Positions 1 to 33,714 of a DNA stretch of 64,000 bases are shown piece by piece. This DNA is from Bugula neritina (lineage: Eukaryota; Bryozoa; Gymnolaemata; Cheilostomatida; Bugulidae): contig OZ037768.1 of NCBI GenBank assembly GCA_964035545.1, positions 16,275,375 to 16,339,374 on the forward strand. The letters run 5' to 3'. Position numbers and translations under genes: made by a program. Every line of letters starts with the position of its first letter. Positions within the stretch are counted from its first letter, which is position 1. A model generated the notes under the pieces. That model did not search any database and was not told the DNA's origin. It was given only the letters and a program-made list of their open reading frames with translations.

Positions 1-69
1 GATACAACCAAAGTTCAAGAGTCATATTTATGCAGTACTATGTAGTATGTAGTAGTATCAATGGCTCAC

Positions 70-3000
70 CCGTGCACTGCTCCATTCTTTCTGAAATCTA
101 CCAGTATAAATTTACCAAACCGACTGGAATTATCATTGTGCACTGTCTTTGCATTGCCAAATGCCTGCAAAATACAAACAAGGAAACCTTAAAATAGAGA
201 TGACATGGTTTGTTGTTGATACCTTTTCTCATTGTATTCAGCTGGCCGAGCCTTCCTGCACTAATCTAAAGTAAAGCTAGTATTGGCTTGAACTAGCTTG
301 ACGTGAGGTCATCGATTTCTTGATAGCCCTTGATAGGAATGCGAACAGGAGATGGGAGGGAGTAAGTATGACCTCAACTACGCTGTGGGAGATGATAAGA
401 CATACTCTTTCTATCATTTAGACAAATGTTCCGACTGTATTGAGAAAAGATATATTTTAACTCCTTAGAACAGCTGAGAAACATCAAATATGGGAACATA
501 GTTTGTCAGCTGTTGGTATTCTGAAGGTCATGGCAGACAGCCCTCTGTGCTTTATTTACAACTAAGAGAGGCATCTGCATGGTATAGCAACATCTTTCAC
601 TTATGTAGCAGACACATCTATAACTATGCACGTTTTATTGACAATAAACTCCTGACTGACTGCATCAACTTGAAAGATAAATTAGCTTGAAAATGAAAAT
701 GTAGAGAGGTGGTAGGTGCAGTATTGGAGAAATAAAAAAAGCCTGTGTTCTAGATTAAAAATGTAGCAAAAGAAGTTGTGTTCACGCAAGAATTTCAACC
801 TGCGCCCCAAACCAAAATTTAATAATAAAATGGAAGAAATTTGGCTATCTCAATTTCTCCATCACTGCTCCTAAAGTGGTGGAGAGCTGTTGCTGGTCTT
901 CATACTGGCATGAATTAGGCAATAATTGCATAAAATAAACACTGAGACAACCGGAAGGGAAGAGGAGTAAAAACTGACTCAAATGGTGGTACTTCTTACT
1001 CTGCAGTAAAATATGTTTGTGTAGTGACTGTAGTCTATAGTTTATCTTCTTATCTATTTAGTTCCTTTCTCTACACTACCTCTGAACTGTCACTATACTA
1101 CCTCTATACTACCTCTATACTCCTCCTATACTAGCTGCCCTCCTAGCCACTTATCCTTGCTAATTTTAATTGAAATACTAGGCCAGGTTATTTGATTCTG
1201 ATCTGAAAGCAAGTGATAGGAATATGAAAATATTTAGTTACCAAAACTAGTAAAACACAAAACTAACTTCCAAAGTAGAAGAGTACTAAGTCATAGGCTC
1301 AGCTACTAATAATTCACCAACTTACATTATGGCCAACCTGGCTTTAAGAACGCCAGTGAAGTCCTGCTATAACCAACTGAATTGAGTTGGTAAATTTACA
1401 ATAGCCAAGGGAAAGCCATAATATAGACCTAAGGAAAGGAAGCAGAAATATTGTACACCTCACTTTTTACAGAGTGACTTTTCTAAACATTCCACAACCT
1501 AAAATGTGAGGTATAACGACAGTGTCATATGTGTCAGAATGTAGGTGTCACGAGCTGACACATATCAGCAGTACTTGCTGTGCATCACCAACTTGTGGAT
1601 AGTCAGTTACTGTCAAGCCAATGAGACAATATCTAGGCCACATTTGAACCAAAGCACCATGATAGCACAGGAATCCTTAACTTTAAACACCACACCAGCA
1701 CAACAAACACCACACCAGCACAACAAATGCCACACTAGCACAACAAACACCACACTAGTACAGTATTTGCTATGATTAAACCTAACTGCTGACAAATCCT
1801 TCAAACAGGAACCTGAAAAATATGCTGACATATGTGGTAATAGGTCAGCGTTGAACCTCATGAGAGTACACATTCTACCAACAGACAATACTACTACTAT
1901 AAGCTCACAGTGACTGGCACATGGGCAACAAGCATAGTGGTGACATATAGCTACAGGTGCTCTCACAGGCTCTGAGGAAATTGCCAGAGAATACACGAGG
2001 GGATACATTTGCATGTAGGCTATTAAGGCATATCATTGGATTTTAGGCATTCGCATTAAACTTCAGAACTTACAGCTGAGTCAGACTGATTTGCTATCAG
2101 ATAGAGGAGATACAGGATTGCATACAAATCAATTAGTAGAATGGAAATTGAAGCAGAGGCTTATCAAAGGTCCTATCAGTTGACCATCATGACTGTTACA
2201 TGTATACAATTTTCCCCCAGTAGATTTTTAGTTGAGTCAAATGATTAATCTAGGCTAGTCTATCCCATTCACCTGACCATAATGATTATTTTATGAAAGG
2301 GAAAGAGTCAATTATAAAAGCCATGAACAAAGGTTTACCTAAACATTTTGTGATAGAAAATATTTTAGCTTTTCATGAAGAATCAATGCCACTTTATAGT
2401 AGAGAAAACATGTACTAGATCGATGTTAGCAGGTACTATGGGAAACATCATAGCACAACAGAAAGCGTGTACTATTTGATGATTTAGATGAAATCTGTAA
2501 CATCTACACTAGCTACTGTTCAATCTGTAACATCTACACTAGCTACTGTTGAGTACATGTAGAATCAACTATTACTAGCTAGTTTCATGAGTTTGAGTGT
2601 ACACAGTGTACACCCAGAGTGCACCATGTATATTTTACACAATGTATGATCACACTACATGCACTATGATAATGGCTAGACATATCTAAAATTAACCCCT
2701 CCAATTAATGACCAAGGACATGTATAATTATTGAGGCATCATTACACCAGGAATGCATGTCTCAATGGGAAGCAGTGGATATATTGCAGGTGTGCCTTCC
2801 TTCCCTTCAGTAGAAACACCTTATATTAACTGCTAGATTGATGCCGAGAGCCCTGACTTTCTCTATAAAGTGTTTAGCTGACAATGCATTGAGTTGTGTT
2901 ATTTGTATATAGAGACTGGTAACCCATTAAGTCAACTAAATATAACCAACCTCCAGGACTGGTCCAGCTCCCAGAAGGGTTTGCTCTACTCCAGAACCAC

Positions 3001-4586
3001 AATGGCTCTGCTGAGACTGCTTATTCCGTGTTAAATGGTGAAGAAGAAAATTGGTGTTCTCCGTTTTACCTGAACCACTCTCACCGGAAATTACTAGAAA
3101 AAATAAACATTAATTGACTAACTCTGGTAGGTCTAATGAACAAATGATCATGCTATTGGCAATTTTGACATGGGGTAATCACTTACTAACCAAACAATTG
3201 CGAGATAAATTATTTGACATCTATAATAATGCAGCTCATAAACTATAGCCACAAAGTCACTGTATAATACTGTACCTTGTTAAACAGAATTATAAGGTTT
3301 ATTATGTTTATAAGCAAACAGTATAAATTTACACATAAACTATGATCACCTTTGACAATTGTAACATAGTCTTAAACCTATATTCTAGTTATGGATATAA
3401 ACCTGACTCATCAGTATAGAAAAGTACAAAATAGACAACTTGTGGACTGTCTTACCTATGCACTGGTCTGATTGAGTATCCAACATGGATGTGAAAGCTG
3501 CATTGGCAATAGCAAAGATATGAGGTGGCAGTTCTCCGAACCGCGCACTGTTATCCTGATACATAGCTACATATTTAGGATTGTATATAGGAAAGAATTT
3601 GAACGGGTTGATGACGATGAGTATAGTTCCCACATAGGTATAAATTGCATCTGTGTAAAATCGTTGTCTAAGATTTTCTAAAAGAGTGGTTTCGTTGAGG
3701 TCAGGTAAAGAACACAGATCAGCATAATTCTCTCCAGCAGTTTTCTGCTCAAGAAACTTCATAAAGTAAGAGTCTAACGAGGCATCCACAGAATGGTTGC
3801 AGTCTGTCCAAGAGAGAGACCTCAGGAATCCACCAGGGCCTCCTTTACGCACCAAATAAAACCTATAAACACAACAGGTTGAAACCGTATTTTCTTATGC
3901 TCAAAGCAAACAAATGCAGTTTCAAGACTCAATGTCCAAATAGATGCAAACTAAAGCAAATCAGCAGAAAATGATTATCGCAGTAAATTTTCATAATTCA
4001 GATTTTCATACCAAATGATAATTTCAACTGTTATCAAATCATTTTGAGTAGAGCCTCATAGTGTGTTTGTCCTTTTTTAGAGTTGAAATCTAAACACATC
4101 TTAAAACTTGATTCAATCTGATTTGATCAGAGTTGAAATTATTATTTGATATTAAACTTTAAATCATGAGAATTTACTGCAATAATTATCTTCTCACTCT
4201 CCATTCTCCCTGAAAATTTGATTGTAAAAATGAAATAAGTCACATAATATACAACAACAGTAAGTAAAAAAATTAAAAAAATTAAAAAATAACCCAGACT
4301 ACCTGTAGGTTGCATCTGGTGCCAATGCCCCTCCTTTAGGCCATAGTCCTTGCACTTTGTACGGGATTTCCGACATATCCAGTCTTCTTTCTTTACACAG
4401 CTGACCGCTGGACACAAAAATCTCCGCCAGTTCATAGCTGTTGTGATTGAATTGTCTTGTCTTGTTAACCAGAGTTTTGACTACATCCAGGGCCGTGTAC
4501 TGAGGCTCAACCTGGAGAGTGATAGATGGTTCATTCCATTTTATATCCTGCAGATAGACTGTGATATACTCTGCCTGAGAAGGCAT
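70..4586 (-). CDS. MYO9: Unconventional myosin IX, N-terminal part (gene continues past left edge)
   Basis: Four coding exons on the minus strand join in frame: 4586-4303, 3862-3456, 3093-2951 and 164-70 (phases 2, 1, 0, then 2 at the last donor), about 310 residues. Exon 1 encodes a Ras-association-like domain (about residues 5-95). Exon 2 opens the motor head with [20 protein letters not shown] and the [20 protein letters not shown] strand, which match animal myosin IX closely. Exon 3 has the P-loop GESGSGKTE and exon 4 the switch I segment [10 protein letters not shown]. The RA-then-motor order is specific to class IX, which in known members ends with a RhoGAP domain and acts as a signalling motor on actin; that end is outside the window. 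The start ATG at 4586 has an in-frame TGA three codons upstream, so it is probably the true start, with any 5' UTR exon unseen. All motor motifs visible are intact. Confidence 0.93.
1685..1763. repeat. Four-copy 20-bp minisatellite
   Basis: About four tandem copies of a 20-bp unit (AAACACCACACCAGCACAAC, with small changes) lie in the large intron between the P-loop and switch I exons of the myosin gene. No coding signal was seen in this intron (165-2950). Confidence 0.8.
2492..2550. repeat. 30-bp tandem duplication
   Basis: Two consecutive copies, at 2492 and 2522, of the unit beginning AATCTGTAACATCTACACTA with identical sequence over 29 bases. It is a recent local duplication within a myosin intron. 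Confidence 0.85.
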
Positions 4587-6689
4587 CCTTACTCAGCAGG
4601 TGATTGCCTTTCAGTCAGTGCCCGTCATGTGTCTCGACATGTCAGAGCAGGTACTCCTTCACTAAACAGAAAACAGTCAACATGTCATGTGTGTTTAAAG
4701 AAACAAAGGTCAGAGGTGAAGTAAACTTTGTCAGATTATTGCAGTAAATGATTATCAAACAGAGTATATCCCAAAAAGAAATAATTTATATGGCAATGTT
4801 TAGCTTGCAACTAGCACAGATAATTTGAAGTTGGTGTGCAGTAAGAAATCATCATATGGAATTTTAGAATATCTATCTGATAGCCTTGCTTGTTGCTTAT
4901 CTATATTTTACTATCTCCTATTTAATGGGATATACTACATAGAAATACAATAAAGTGAGTGACCAAAGAAACAAGCAATAGTGATGGTGAAGGTGAGTCT
5001 CATTGCAACAACTAGTGTAGAGATTGTTGTTGTTCAAACCATGTTAGACTAAGTTCTAAAACAATAAGACCAATGACTTTTAGTTAATGTGTTGGTGAGT
5101 CGATCACCCACCACTATGATCTAGATTCAAAAGACAGAAATTAGACACCTGCAATCACATGACAGCCAAAACCTGCTTCACTATACAATTCAATTTTGAA
5201 AATCATAACAAACTTCAAGACCCACATCTCCACCTGTATACAAACTGATAATAGTTCGTGTTGTTAACTGTTTGCAGAGCATGTCCCACAAAGCTAATGA
5301 ATTGTAATTTACAAAGTTAAAATGTGAGGGCCTACATTCTAGCTGCCAAAATATCATGCTTTACACAACAGATTAGTAAGCTTAAACTAAAGTAACATCA
5401 AGTTGAAATATGCTTACTGCAGGTGCACCCGTGGGGATAGCAGTAGAAACACCTATTACATCAACGTTATCGTGGCATGATTACTATTTTCAAACAGAAC
5501 AGTGCTAAAAAAGTTTTACTGTTTTATATGTATACAATGCATGTGCACTATAGTAGAATATAACCATCACAAATTAGATATGTGTGCACCAAAACTGTTA
5601 CACTAATTTACAGTTTTGGAGAGTAATGTCAGCCAATGAATATAAAAGGTTTGAAAGAAGATACCTTGAAAATAACAAGAAACAATATGTTATTTAAAAG
5701 TTATAATTTTCATTTAAAAAATGTATTTCATTTTTTAAATTTCCTAAGCCCATCAGTCAATAGCCATTTATAAATACTATTTCCGAATACTTGATGATCT
5801 ATACAGCACGTTTTTACAAAAACCGACTTGTAACACCGAGAAAAAATTAAAACTGCTATAGATAAAATTTTTAATTCAAGTGTGAGAGCGCGATGAAAAA
5901 ACATCATGTCGCACACCCAAATTACTAAAAAATTAGGATAAAACATAGGAAATCAAGAAAAATTAGAAAACCACTTTTCTTATTCAGTTGTATTTGTTAA
6001 TATTTTATCAGTTTATATACATTAGTAGCTAAACTGTGAAAAATAGCTAAAAACCAGATATATATATATAGTGTGTACTAAATTAAATAAAATGACCCTA
6101 ATGCCTAAAAGGACACAATCACATTCTTGGTCCATAGGTCATAGGTGTAACTGCTAGGGCATTGGGTTTAGATTCAGACTAATTGCAACTGTGGCTGTAT
6201 TGCTATTAGTATTACACTATTACTATTAGTATTACTTTAATGATACAATAGTATTTAATATTTATATTGATAATCATCAATACTTTTTAATGAAAATTCT
6301 AAATAATTTAGCATTATGGTTATCAATATCACTATGATTAACTTTTTACTTTGCAATTGAAAGCAAGCTCAACTGTAACTGTAAGAATCATGCACTTGTA
6401 GATGATCAGTTTTAATAAAAAATACATAAAAATTATCACTATCATTATGATTAACAGATTATGACTACCATCATCATTATGATTATCATTACGACAATGA
6501 TCTTGATGGGCATTGACTCATCGTAACACTTCAACTCAAACTGTGACTAATTTAATTATAAGTATTACTAATAGTAATAACATCATCAAATTCAATAAGA
6601 CTAAAACTGAAATTAGCAGCCTGAGCCTCAGGCTTAAAAAATCAAAATGACAATAGTGAATACACGAACTGAACAGTCTCATACTGATA

Positions 6690-7025
6690 CTCATAGTGAT
6701 ACTGATAATAAGTATAAGTATTACTATTACATTTACCATTACTAGTATTAGTATTACTATTAGACTTAGTATTAGTATTACTATTACTATTACTAATAGT
6801 ATTAGTATTAGTATTAGAATAAAAATATACACTAATCTATTAGTATTACTAATACTAATAGTAATACTAATAGTAATAGTATTACATTTACTGAGTAATA
6901 GTAATACCATTAGTATTACTATTACTATTAGTATTATTATTACAGTATCAGTATGAGTATGAGTATTAGTAATTAGATAATTACTAAATTAGTAATACTT
7001 ATACTAATTTAGTAATTATCTAATA
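6690..7025. repeat. Imperfect ATTACT/AGTAAT microsatellite field
   Basis: Dense interspersion of TAGTATTACTATTAG-type words and their complements, so the tract can pair with itself. Translations are runs of Ile, Ser and Thr and are not real proteins. Confidence 0.85.
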
Positions 7026-9894
7026 GTAAATGAAATACAGATTAAATTTACAAATAATGTCTGTCGTGCAAATAAGCAATCTGTTGAGAATATGATATAA
7101 ATTTATTAGCAATTCTAAAGCTTTACAACAAAATCATGTCTGCTTTCATCTCGACAGTAAGTGAGTAAGTAAGTGTAACTCAAAACATTTCAAGGTGGTA
7201 GGTTCTCATTTCTACGGAAGTGTCTCTGATCAACGACTCACCAGAATAGATTTGGCTATTCTATTGCATACAATTAATTTCGAAGTACTAATAATACGAA
7301 TAAGCAACTCCAAAAACTAAGGTTAGTATAACAACTCCAAAAAGGTTGTTGAGATAATTATGATAAAATTATTTGGAATTTATAGTTTTTAGATTCCATT
7401 CAAGTTATGCCAACATATTTTTGTGTAATAGCTACATTCTAAACTTTGCATGAATTAATAACTGTGTTCTCATCTCCTTTTTTCCTATAAATACTTTTTA
7501 ACATATAAAAGTTAATCAGTATGTTATTCAAATTATATAATGTTGCAATTTGCGTTGTAGTTTCACAAAAATATGCAAAATATTTGTAAATGTACTACAA
7601 CATATTACATACATATTGAGTTACGTAAGTGAATAAGTTATAGGGTAGCAGCAGTAATTTAAAAGATAAACAACAAAATAGTTTAATATTAGTAATACAT
7701 GGAACTTATGCAATCATTATTATTGCTAATCTAATTTCCTAATTCTCTGAAAAGTTACATTATATCATTTATAATTATATGAGTTTTGAAGTTTTAATCA
7801 CTTTACAGCTGATACACTGTGAAATAAATACATATTCAAATTATATTTTGTGCTGGCTTTATCAATCTATAACTAAATAGTTATAATTAGATGGTATAAA
7901 AAAAATTAATCCCAATACTTCAAGTTAATAAAGTAGATCAAATTATGAAATGAATAAGCTCACAGCTTATTCTATCATGCATCTTGCATAAATATAATAA
8001 ATTATTATTATATACCTTTATATATTAATTGTTGTGCAAGATACACACATTAAGCAATTATTTAGTTTGTGCATGTACTTTTTACAACAGTTGCTATATA
8101 AATGTATATCGTTTGTATATCATTTGTACATTATTGTACAAATTATAAATTAATAACAAAATTATATAGTTTGGGACCTACAAGTAACTAATTTGATTGT
8201 ATTTACATGATGCTGTTTACAAAAATTCACTAATTATATATAATCATTATCAAGAATCAGGCTGGCGTGAAGCAAGAAACTTATAAAACTTACGAAACCA
8301 ACATAAAGGAGTCTTGAAAATGTTTTATTCCCATTTGTGAAGTTGTCTTCTTTGTGCAACAGTTCATTTTCTTTCAATTAAAGGATACAACATGCTAAAT
8401 CCATTCTAATATAGATGAAACTTTAAATAATTTATAAGATGGTTGTCAAAATTATATGTTCAAGTTTAGAGATATTTTATAGATGATTTCATGTCAGCAT
8501 AGCAACTGAGAAATGCATTAAAATCACAAATAAGATGATCAAATAAATGCTAAGAGTTGCAGTCATTATGTTAGTGAGTCGAAAGGGTATTGCATGGTAT
8601 AGTGTGCTGAATTCATCTGTTATTTGCCTGCGGCATGAAACAGTTTGTTCATATGAAAACTGGTTTAAGAAAATAAGTGATAGTGATCGCAGGCAGCTGA
8701 GCTCTAACTTTCTAAACTTCTCCAATCTAATAAAGAATTGTAAGGTAGTGCTTTCTAAACTTCCTTGATTTACATATTGCAGATAGTAATGATCTACCTT
8801 GTTTAATTGAGACCTGCGAGCACTGATTTTGGGACTGTTAGGGATAAGTAATTTAGAATAATGTAGCATTGCAATACTAAACAACTAGGTTGTTGAAATC
8901 AAGGAATGAATAGTATATATTCAACTGTATTAATAATATTTCTCGGCTCATTTTAATTGTATAATCCTGCAAACTTTATTAGTTTATATGAGAAACGTAA
9001 TCTTTTTGCTTAGTAGAACCTTCATGCCAATTTCTGAATAAGAAAAAACTTTAGTTTTCCACCACTCTATTATATTATAACCGAATTACCCATAAGTATT
9101 ATAGTAATACCAGGAAAGTGTATCATGAATTGAAAAATTTAATCCTATCTAATGTGTAAAGAGCTTAGAAGTTCAAAACAAGACAACTTCTTTCATTCAA
9201 TGCACACATTCTGTACACTATATTGTTATTGTAAATTCTTAAATTGAATACAGCCATGCACCAGACAATGTGAACATTGGAATGTGAGTGCCATTAAGAT
9301 TCTATTTATAGTATGCCCTATGGCCTATACATTCAGCAGTGGCCACTCTGCAAGTAAAAGACATAGCATATCATAATATCTTAGATCTTATTGGATGAAC
9401 CTTGAATAGTTCCGTTTAAAATTTTATGTTGAAAAATCAATCATTATATTATTTGCAGCAAAAAATAGTTATAGTCTTGTAAGTTTTGCTCTTCCTATCA
9501 GACTGGGTCGTATGGTCAATAGCGCAGTATTACACTCTATTGTTTCTGCTCTGCTCTAGTTTGTTTTTGCAAATTCTATATCATTGAAATGATTCGCTCA
9601 ATAAAATCACATTATCCAATAAAATTCTGAGCTCTACGGGGCAAATAAGTTTACCACATGGTTACTACTTGCGGCGGTAACATAAAAACAATCTCGCACG
9701 CCGACTCACACTCAGGCTTGCCTTTCTTTTTGCTGGCGTAGCAGACTGAAAATCTAATCGTTACTAGCGGCAATGGTGGTGTTTTACTGCCATAAACTCA
9801 CAGCATTTGATTATATCTGTCAATTACAATTACTAGAGAATTAGATTAAACATATCTGGTTATCACATACTTATAGTTATACAGTATTAGTATA

Positions 9895-10140
9895 CATTAA
9901 CTTATAGTTTTGCTAAGTCTAATACTAATACTAATAGTAATACTAATACTAATAGTAATAGTAATACTAATATTAATACTTATACTTATAGTTATAGTAT
10001 AACTTATTGAGTATTACTATTAACTATAACTATAAGTACTTATAGTTAAAGTTGATTACGGCAAGGTGTAGTCAGTATAACTAGCAGTGATTATTGGATT
10101 TAGTATAGCTAATACTAATACTAATACTAATAGTAATACT
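9895..10140. repeat. Second ATTACT/AGTAAT microsatellite field
   Basis: Repeated ACTAATACTAATAGTAAT words, the same family as the field near 6.7-7.0 kb, located about 0.6 kb upstream of the ABCB start. Further short patches occur near 36900-37200 and 63690-64000. Confidence 0.8.
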
Positions 10141-10755
10141 CTAAATCGAATGAAATTTTAAATCATACCTTTGAATTAGGGTTACTGATTCACTCATTTA
10201 TCATTTATGGTATCCGTATTGATAAGTTGTTTATGTTATTATTAATATTATTAGAAAGTTATTAAAAATATTGGTAGTTGGTTCAATTATATTTTGTTAG
10301 ACTGTTAGTGTTTGTTTTTCGAATATTGACTTTAGTTTGGTCTTACTCTTACTAACTCTAGTATCTGGTTAGAAATGTTGAAAGGTTAAGGACTGAAAGT
10401 TCGTAAAATCTAAATTATAAATAATGACAATTTCGTATCATTATTGTTAATAATTATAAATTATAGTTTATAGTTGAAATACAAGCTTTAAATAGTAGAT
10501 ATAAAGTGGGGTTTTGGTTATGAGTTATGAGCCTACAAATAAAAGTAAGTCCAAGACAAAAACAAAGGGTTATGTGGATAGAATAATTTTGAAATGGATT
10601 TGACAAAGTTTAAGTTAGATTTTAGTCGATTACCAGATATTCACTACCAGTAAAAGTATCCTTATATAATTTTAAGGAAGTTTTTTGTTTGTTTGAATGT
10701 TATGTTGATAATATTTATTTATCTTGCTTTCAGTTCAACCACTGAGTGTTAATCC

Positions 10756-29964
<19,209 letters not shown>

Positions 29965-31954
29965 GTGAAAAACAGTTAAATTGTATGCATGATGTGTGAA
30001 TTCATTATATCAATATATAATCTATAATGTGTTTTTGTTCTAATATTACTATTACTGTTACTCACTTGGCTTATGCTATGTTCCTTTTTGAAATCTCTAA
30101 TTGCTGTTAGTGAAAAGTGTTTCTTCACTCAAGCCAGTAATAGTCCAACTGGTTTTGTTATTTCTAACTGGCAAGGCTAGGGTAAAAATCAAGATATGCT
30201 ACATGCAGATTTAACCTTATTTAACCAAGTCATGCCCAGGTCTTCACCTAGAAACTGCTCAAACTTGTTTAATGTTCTTTGGTATTCAAGTTACTATATA
30301 ATATTAGCCCCTATATCATATTTACAAAGGTTTTGTTTGTGAATAATTTTTACTTTAACTGTTTTATGCTATAAAATTTGACTTCTATGCTATCTATCTA
30401 TATAGCATGTGAGATATCGTGTTTTTTGTTTTTTCCATGTAAGCTTTCCAAGGCCCAATATTTTTTGGTTACTATGCAACTTTACTTGCTTACAAAATAC
30501 GCAATTGTCTTTTTATTTATTAAAGGAGCTTTGGGGTTGTGCTGTCTGCATACATTTACACTATGAATAGCAAAGAAAGTTATTTTTCCAAGCTATAACG
30601 TCATGTTACAATATAATTATTCTTTAAATTTGACTTTGACCAGATATTTTTGTTAGATTTAAATTCTCACTAGTGACTAAGTATGGTTAAAACTGCAGCT
30701 TTTTCACTCAAGTAATAGTAGACATTACCAAAATGCTGCACAATTAATACGTTATGCAATTAAGTAAGACAGTTTATCTTTAAAAAAGGTCCTGTGCAAA
30801 CAAAAAATAATATAAAAGTCCTTATTTAGTAAGAGAACTGACAACTTCCAACAAAATGTCCAGCATACTGTAAGGAGAAATGTGAGTATATTACCTGAAA
30901 ACTAAATTGAAAAATATTTTCATAATATAATCTCTTCATAGTCAGGACATAAAGATTCAGTGCTATAACAAGGTTTGATGCATGCTCACATGATCAGTTG
31001 ATATTATAATCTTGTGTTAAGTAAAAATTCTAGCATTCCACGAATTAGTATATACAGCATACTATATTACACTGCTCATTACGAAAATAATGGCAATAAT
31101 AAAAACAAAGAAGTTTACGAAAAACACATTGTGCAGTGTCTCCTGCTTTCAGTTGTTGCTGCATTTGTTTCAACCAGTTACCTAGTATTTACCACTTTAC
31201 ATAAAGTAACATGAGCCAACATCGCACAATGCCAGGAAACTAGTAAGCAATTACAACCTGATTGTGGAGACAATGAGAGAAGTTAATAAAGGAGTTCACT
31301 CCTCTTTTCTATTAGCATTATAATTAATTTTTGAGTTTTGTCTGTCATGTCACTTAATTATTTGCCCTACAGATAACTAGGTAACAGATAAACTTTATAG
31401 GTTGTGTCCTTCTTCCTACCAAACTCTTTCTGGCAGAGATTAGCCGCTGCATGCTGCACATATACACTGCATGCTTAATACACTAAAAAGTTTCAGTCCA
31501 ACACACACATTCTTTTGTTAAACAAAAATTACTACAGTTTGTGGTAAGGGTAGAATAATATATTTGTTTGATGATTGCCCATGATTTTTATTTATTGACT
31601 AAAGGTTAATACAAAAGTAAACTATTACTAAAGTCCTGGTATTAAACAAGCATACTGTAAATATATATATTGAATTTAAGACAAAATATGTTATAAAATA
31701 ATTAATAGCAAAAAACTGTACTGATTGAGTTAAATTTAAAAAAGCATGATTTATATAAACTTCATAGTTATAGCACCTATGTCTACAGAAATACAAAATT
31801 AAAACTACGCTTCAATACTGAAAAGCAATAGTTATTGCAAAATATCATAACTACCTTAGCCACAGATTGAGGCAAGGCTAATCCTAGCTGAATCTAAAAA
31901 TATGTTCGAGCAGTTGTATGTAGGTTTGATCAGCAAATGTGCTTTCAGATATCT
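29965..31954. other. Intergenic, convergent 3' ends of ABCB and NIPSNAP genes
   Basis: The 3' flanks of the plus-strand ABCB gene and the minus-strand NIPSNAP gene meet here. No exon-like segment was found. A minus-strand AATAAA-type signal at about 31587-31597 could serve NIPSNAP. Confidence 0.6.
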
Positions 31955-33714
31955 CTACTTCCACAAGGGGGACCAGGGAGCCGGAGTGAGGAGACGGCCA
32001 TGAATATCACTTGTATACTTGGACAGAGCACTCCCTGCAAATACAATATTTTAGTCCTTAGTCCTTAGTTTATAGATTTATTAAAACTTTCAACACTAGT
32101 AAAATAAATATTTCAAAAATTAGTTCAGTACTACAGCTTCAGAATTTTCCCAACGTTTGAAAAAACGTTTTTGAAGACTTGAATAGTTGCGCTTTATTTA
32201 TTCATCGTTGGAAAATAATATATATTAAATACGTTGAGTTGTTTTCAAAGGTAGAAAATATGAATTAAAACTTCAATAATCACAAAACAAAGAAAACGGT
32301 TTTCTTTCGTGCCTATTACATGATAAATACTATCAAAATGTATCAATACCAAACAGTATTACACGTATGTAGTACTCCACTCACACGCTGTAGATGATGC
32401 TAAAGCTGGATTTTTCTTAGAATCAAATTCATCAGCTTGAAAGACAGCATAGGCTAAAATTTTAAAAAAACACAGCTTTGAAAGTTCATCAATTATAATG
32501 TGGCTAGATCAATTCTAACCTGTAAGAATTTGCACAACTGTGTCGACACTGTAATCAGCACTAGTCAGCAGTTGATGAAGCTGGTTTAAGTTGAACTCAA
32601 ATGAATTGGGTGCTCATCATATGGCAACATATACAGTTGTGAACTCTGTTTTTCCATAAAATTGTTGCAAAGTTGAAAAGTAAATATTCACAAGTCAAAT
32701 AAACACTACAAAATAAGTATCTATACTCTAGAGCACTTAATAAATGGTTGCCTATGAAATAATTGTAGGTGTCTCATAATAATTTATGGATTTATACACA
32801 TAAACATACCATTTCTCAATGGATTTTTACCCAGCTCCTCTTTCCATACACCCAAAGCATTTAAATCAGCATCCTTAATGAATTCCTGTAAAGCTTGTGA
32901 CAGAGTACTTTCAGATGTTGACGGAGAAAATGTAAAACTGTATAAAAAGTATACACCTAAAATAGATAAGACGGGCAAGACTTACACCTGTTTTAGATTA
33001 TCCCAAGTTTTTAAGGTTCTTTTAACGAAATTGGAGCAGATTCAGCAAACTTTGAACGAATTAACAAAGGAAGTTTTAGTATTAGATTTTTTAGCTGAGT
33101 TTCAACAAGACAAGGAAAGATCATGATCCTCAACTTTGTTTACAATAACAGCATGCATATTTCAACAGTTAATATAATACCAACCACCAGGTTTAACATC
33201 TTCCTGTACTTTGCTCCACGGAAAGAGTCGCATGGTAAGGTTATCCTGCTTTTCAAAGAGCTTGAGCATTGGCGTAGCTTGGGCAATCCAATCAGCATCA
33301 CCGGCTAGAGCCTTTCTGATAGCAGCTCTTTTAGCATAACTCTCTAAAAAGAAATTGAAATAATGCACAACTCAGCTCCTTTTATAAATTAGCTGCAAAA
33401 ATTGTACACTGTATTTACTTCTGTGCCTAAACTCTATAATAATTGAGACAATAGAAACTGAAAAGAAATGAATTCACTAAAGATTGTTCATAGATACCAT
33501 ATTCCCAAACGTGAATAGCCTCTCCAAGTCCTCCAATTTCAGAGAAAAAGTAGCCAAATGCTGGGGAATGTTTAAAGCGAGTTTCCATAGCAGGTGCTGA
33601 GGATTCCATGACTGCCTTTGTGTTGCCAGGTTTCAGTGAGTATATTCTTAGTTCATACAGCTTGTCAAAGCATCTTGCAGAGGTTGATAGTCTTCTAACA
33701 AAGCCTTGAAACAT
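31955..33714 (-). CDS. NIPSNAP family protein (NIPSNAP3-like)
   Basis: Six exons on the minus strand join in frame: 33714-33498, 33343-33188, 32956-32810, 32612-32520, 32453-32385 and 32034-31955 (TAG), giving 253 residues, the usual size of NIPSNAP3. The N-terminus (MFQGFVRRLSTSARCF) is Arg/Ser-rich and looks like a mitochondrial presequence. Two NIPSNAP ferredoxin-like repeats follow. The first has LYELRIYSLKPGN, a HVWEY strand and a RAAIRKAL helix; the second starts at GVYFLYSFTFSP and is more diverged. The tail LTPAPWSPLW resembles the C-terminus of known members. NIPSNAPs are mitochondrial proteins implicated in mitophagy signalling; their biochemical activity is unsettled. Every intron is in phase 1. 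The acceptor of exon 3 and the donor of exon 5 were chosen because they are the only ones that keep the frame. Confidence 0.88.

Larger units (their letters stand above)
4587..10755. other. Intergenic region between divergent myosin IX and ABCB genes
   Basis: This is the shared upstream region of two divergently transcribed genes. I see no gene in it. It is AT-rich and contains two fields of imperfect ATTACT/AGTAAT microsatellite (about 6170-7025 and 9895-10140). Open frames here are driven by the repeats (poly-Ile/Ser/Thr) or lack any recognisable motif. Promoters for both genes must lie within it, but no convincing TATA or initiator was identified. Confidence 0.6.

Noticed and set aside
6536-6956. 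Ile/Leu/Ser-rich open frames on both strands, membrane-protein-like
   Set aside because: Produced by ATTACT/AGTAAT microsatellite; both strands are open for the same reason.
8489-8884. 131-codon minus-strand frame upstream of ABCB
   Set aside because: No recognisable domain, no splice partners or polyadenylation signal; AT-rich context makes chance frames of this size likely.
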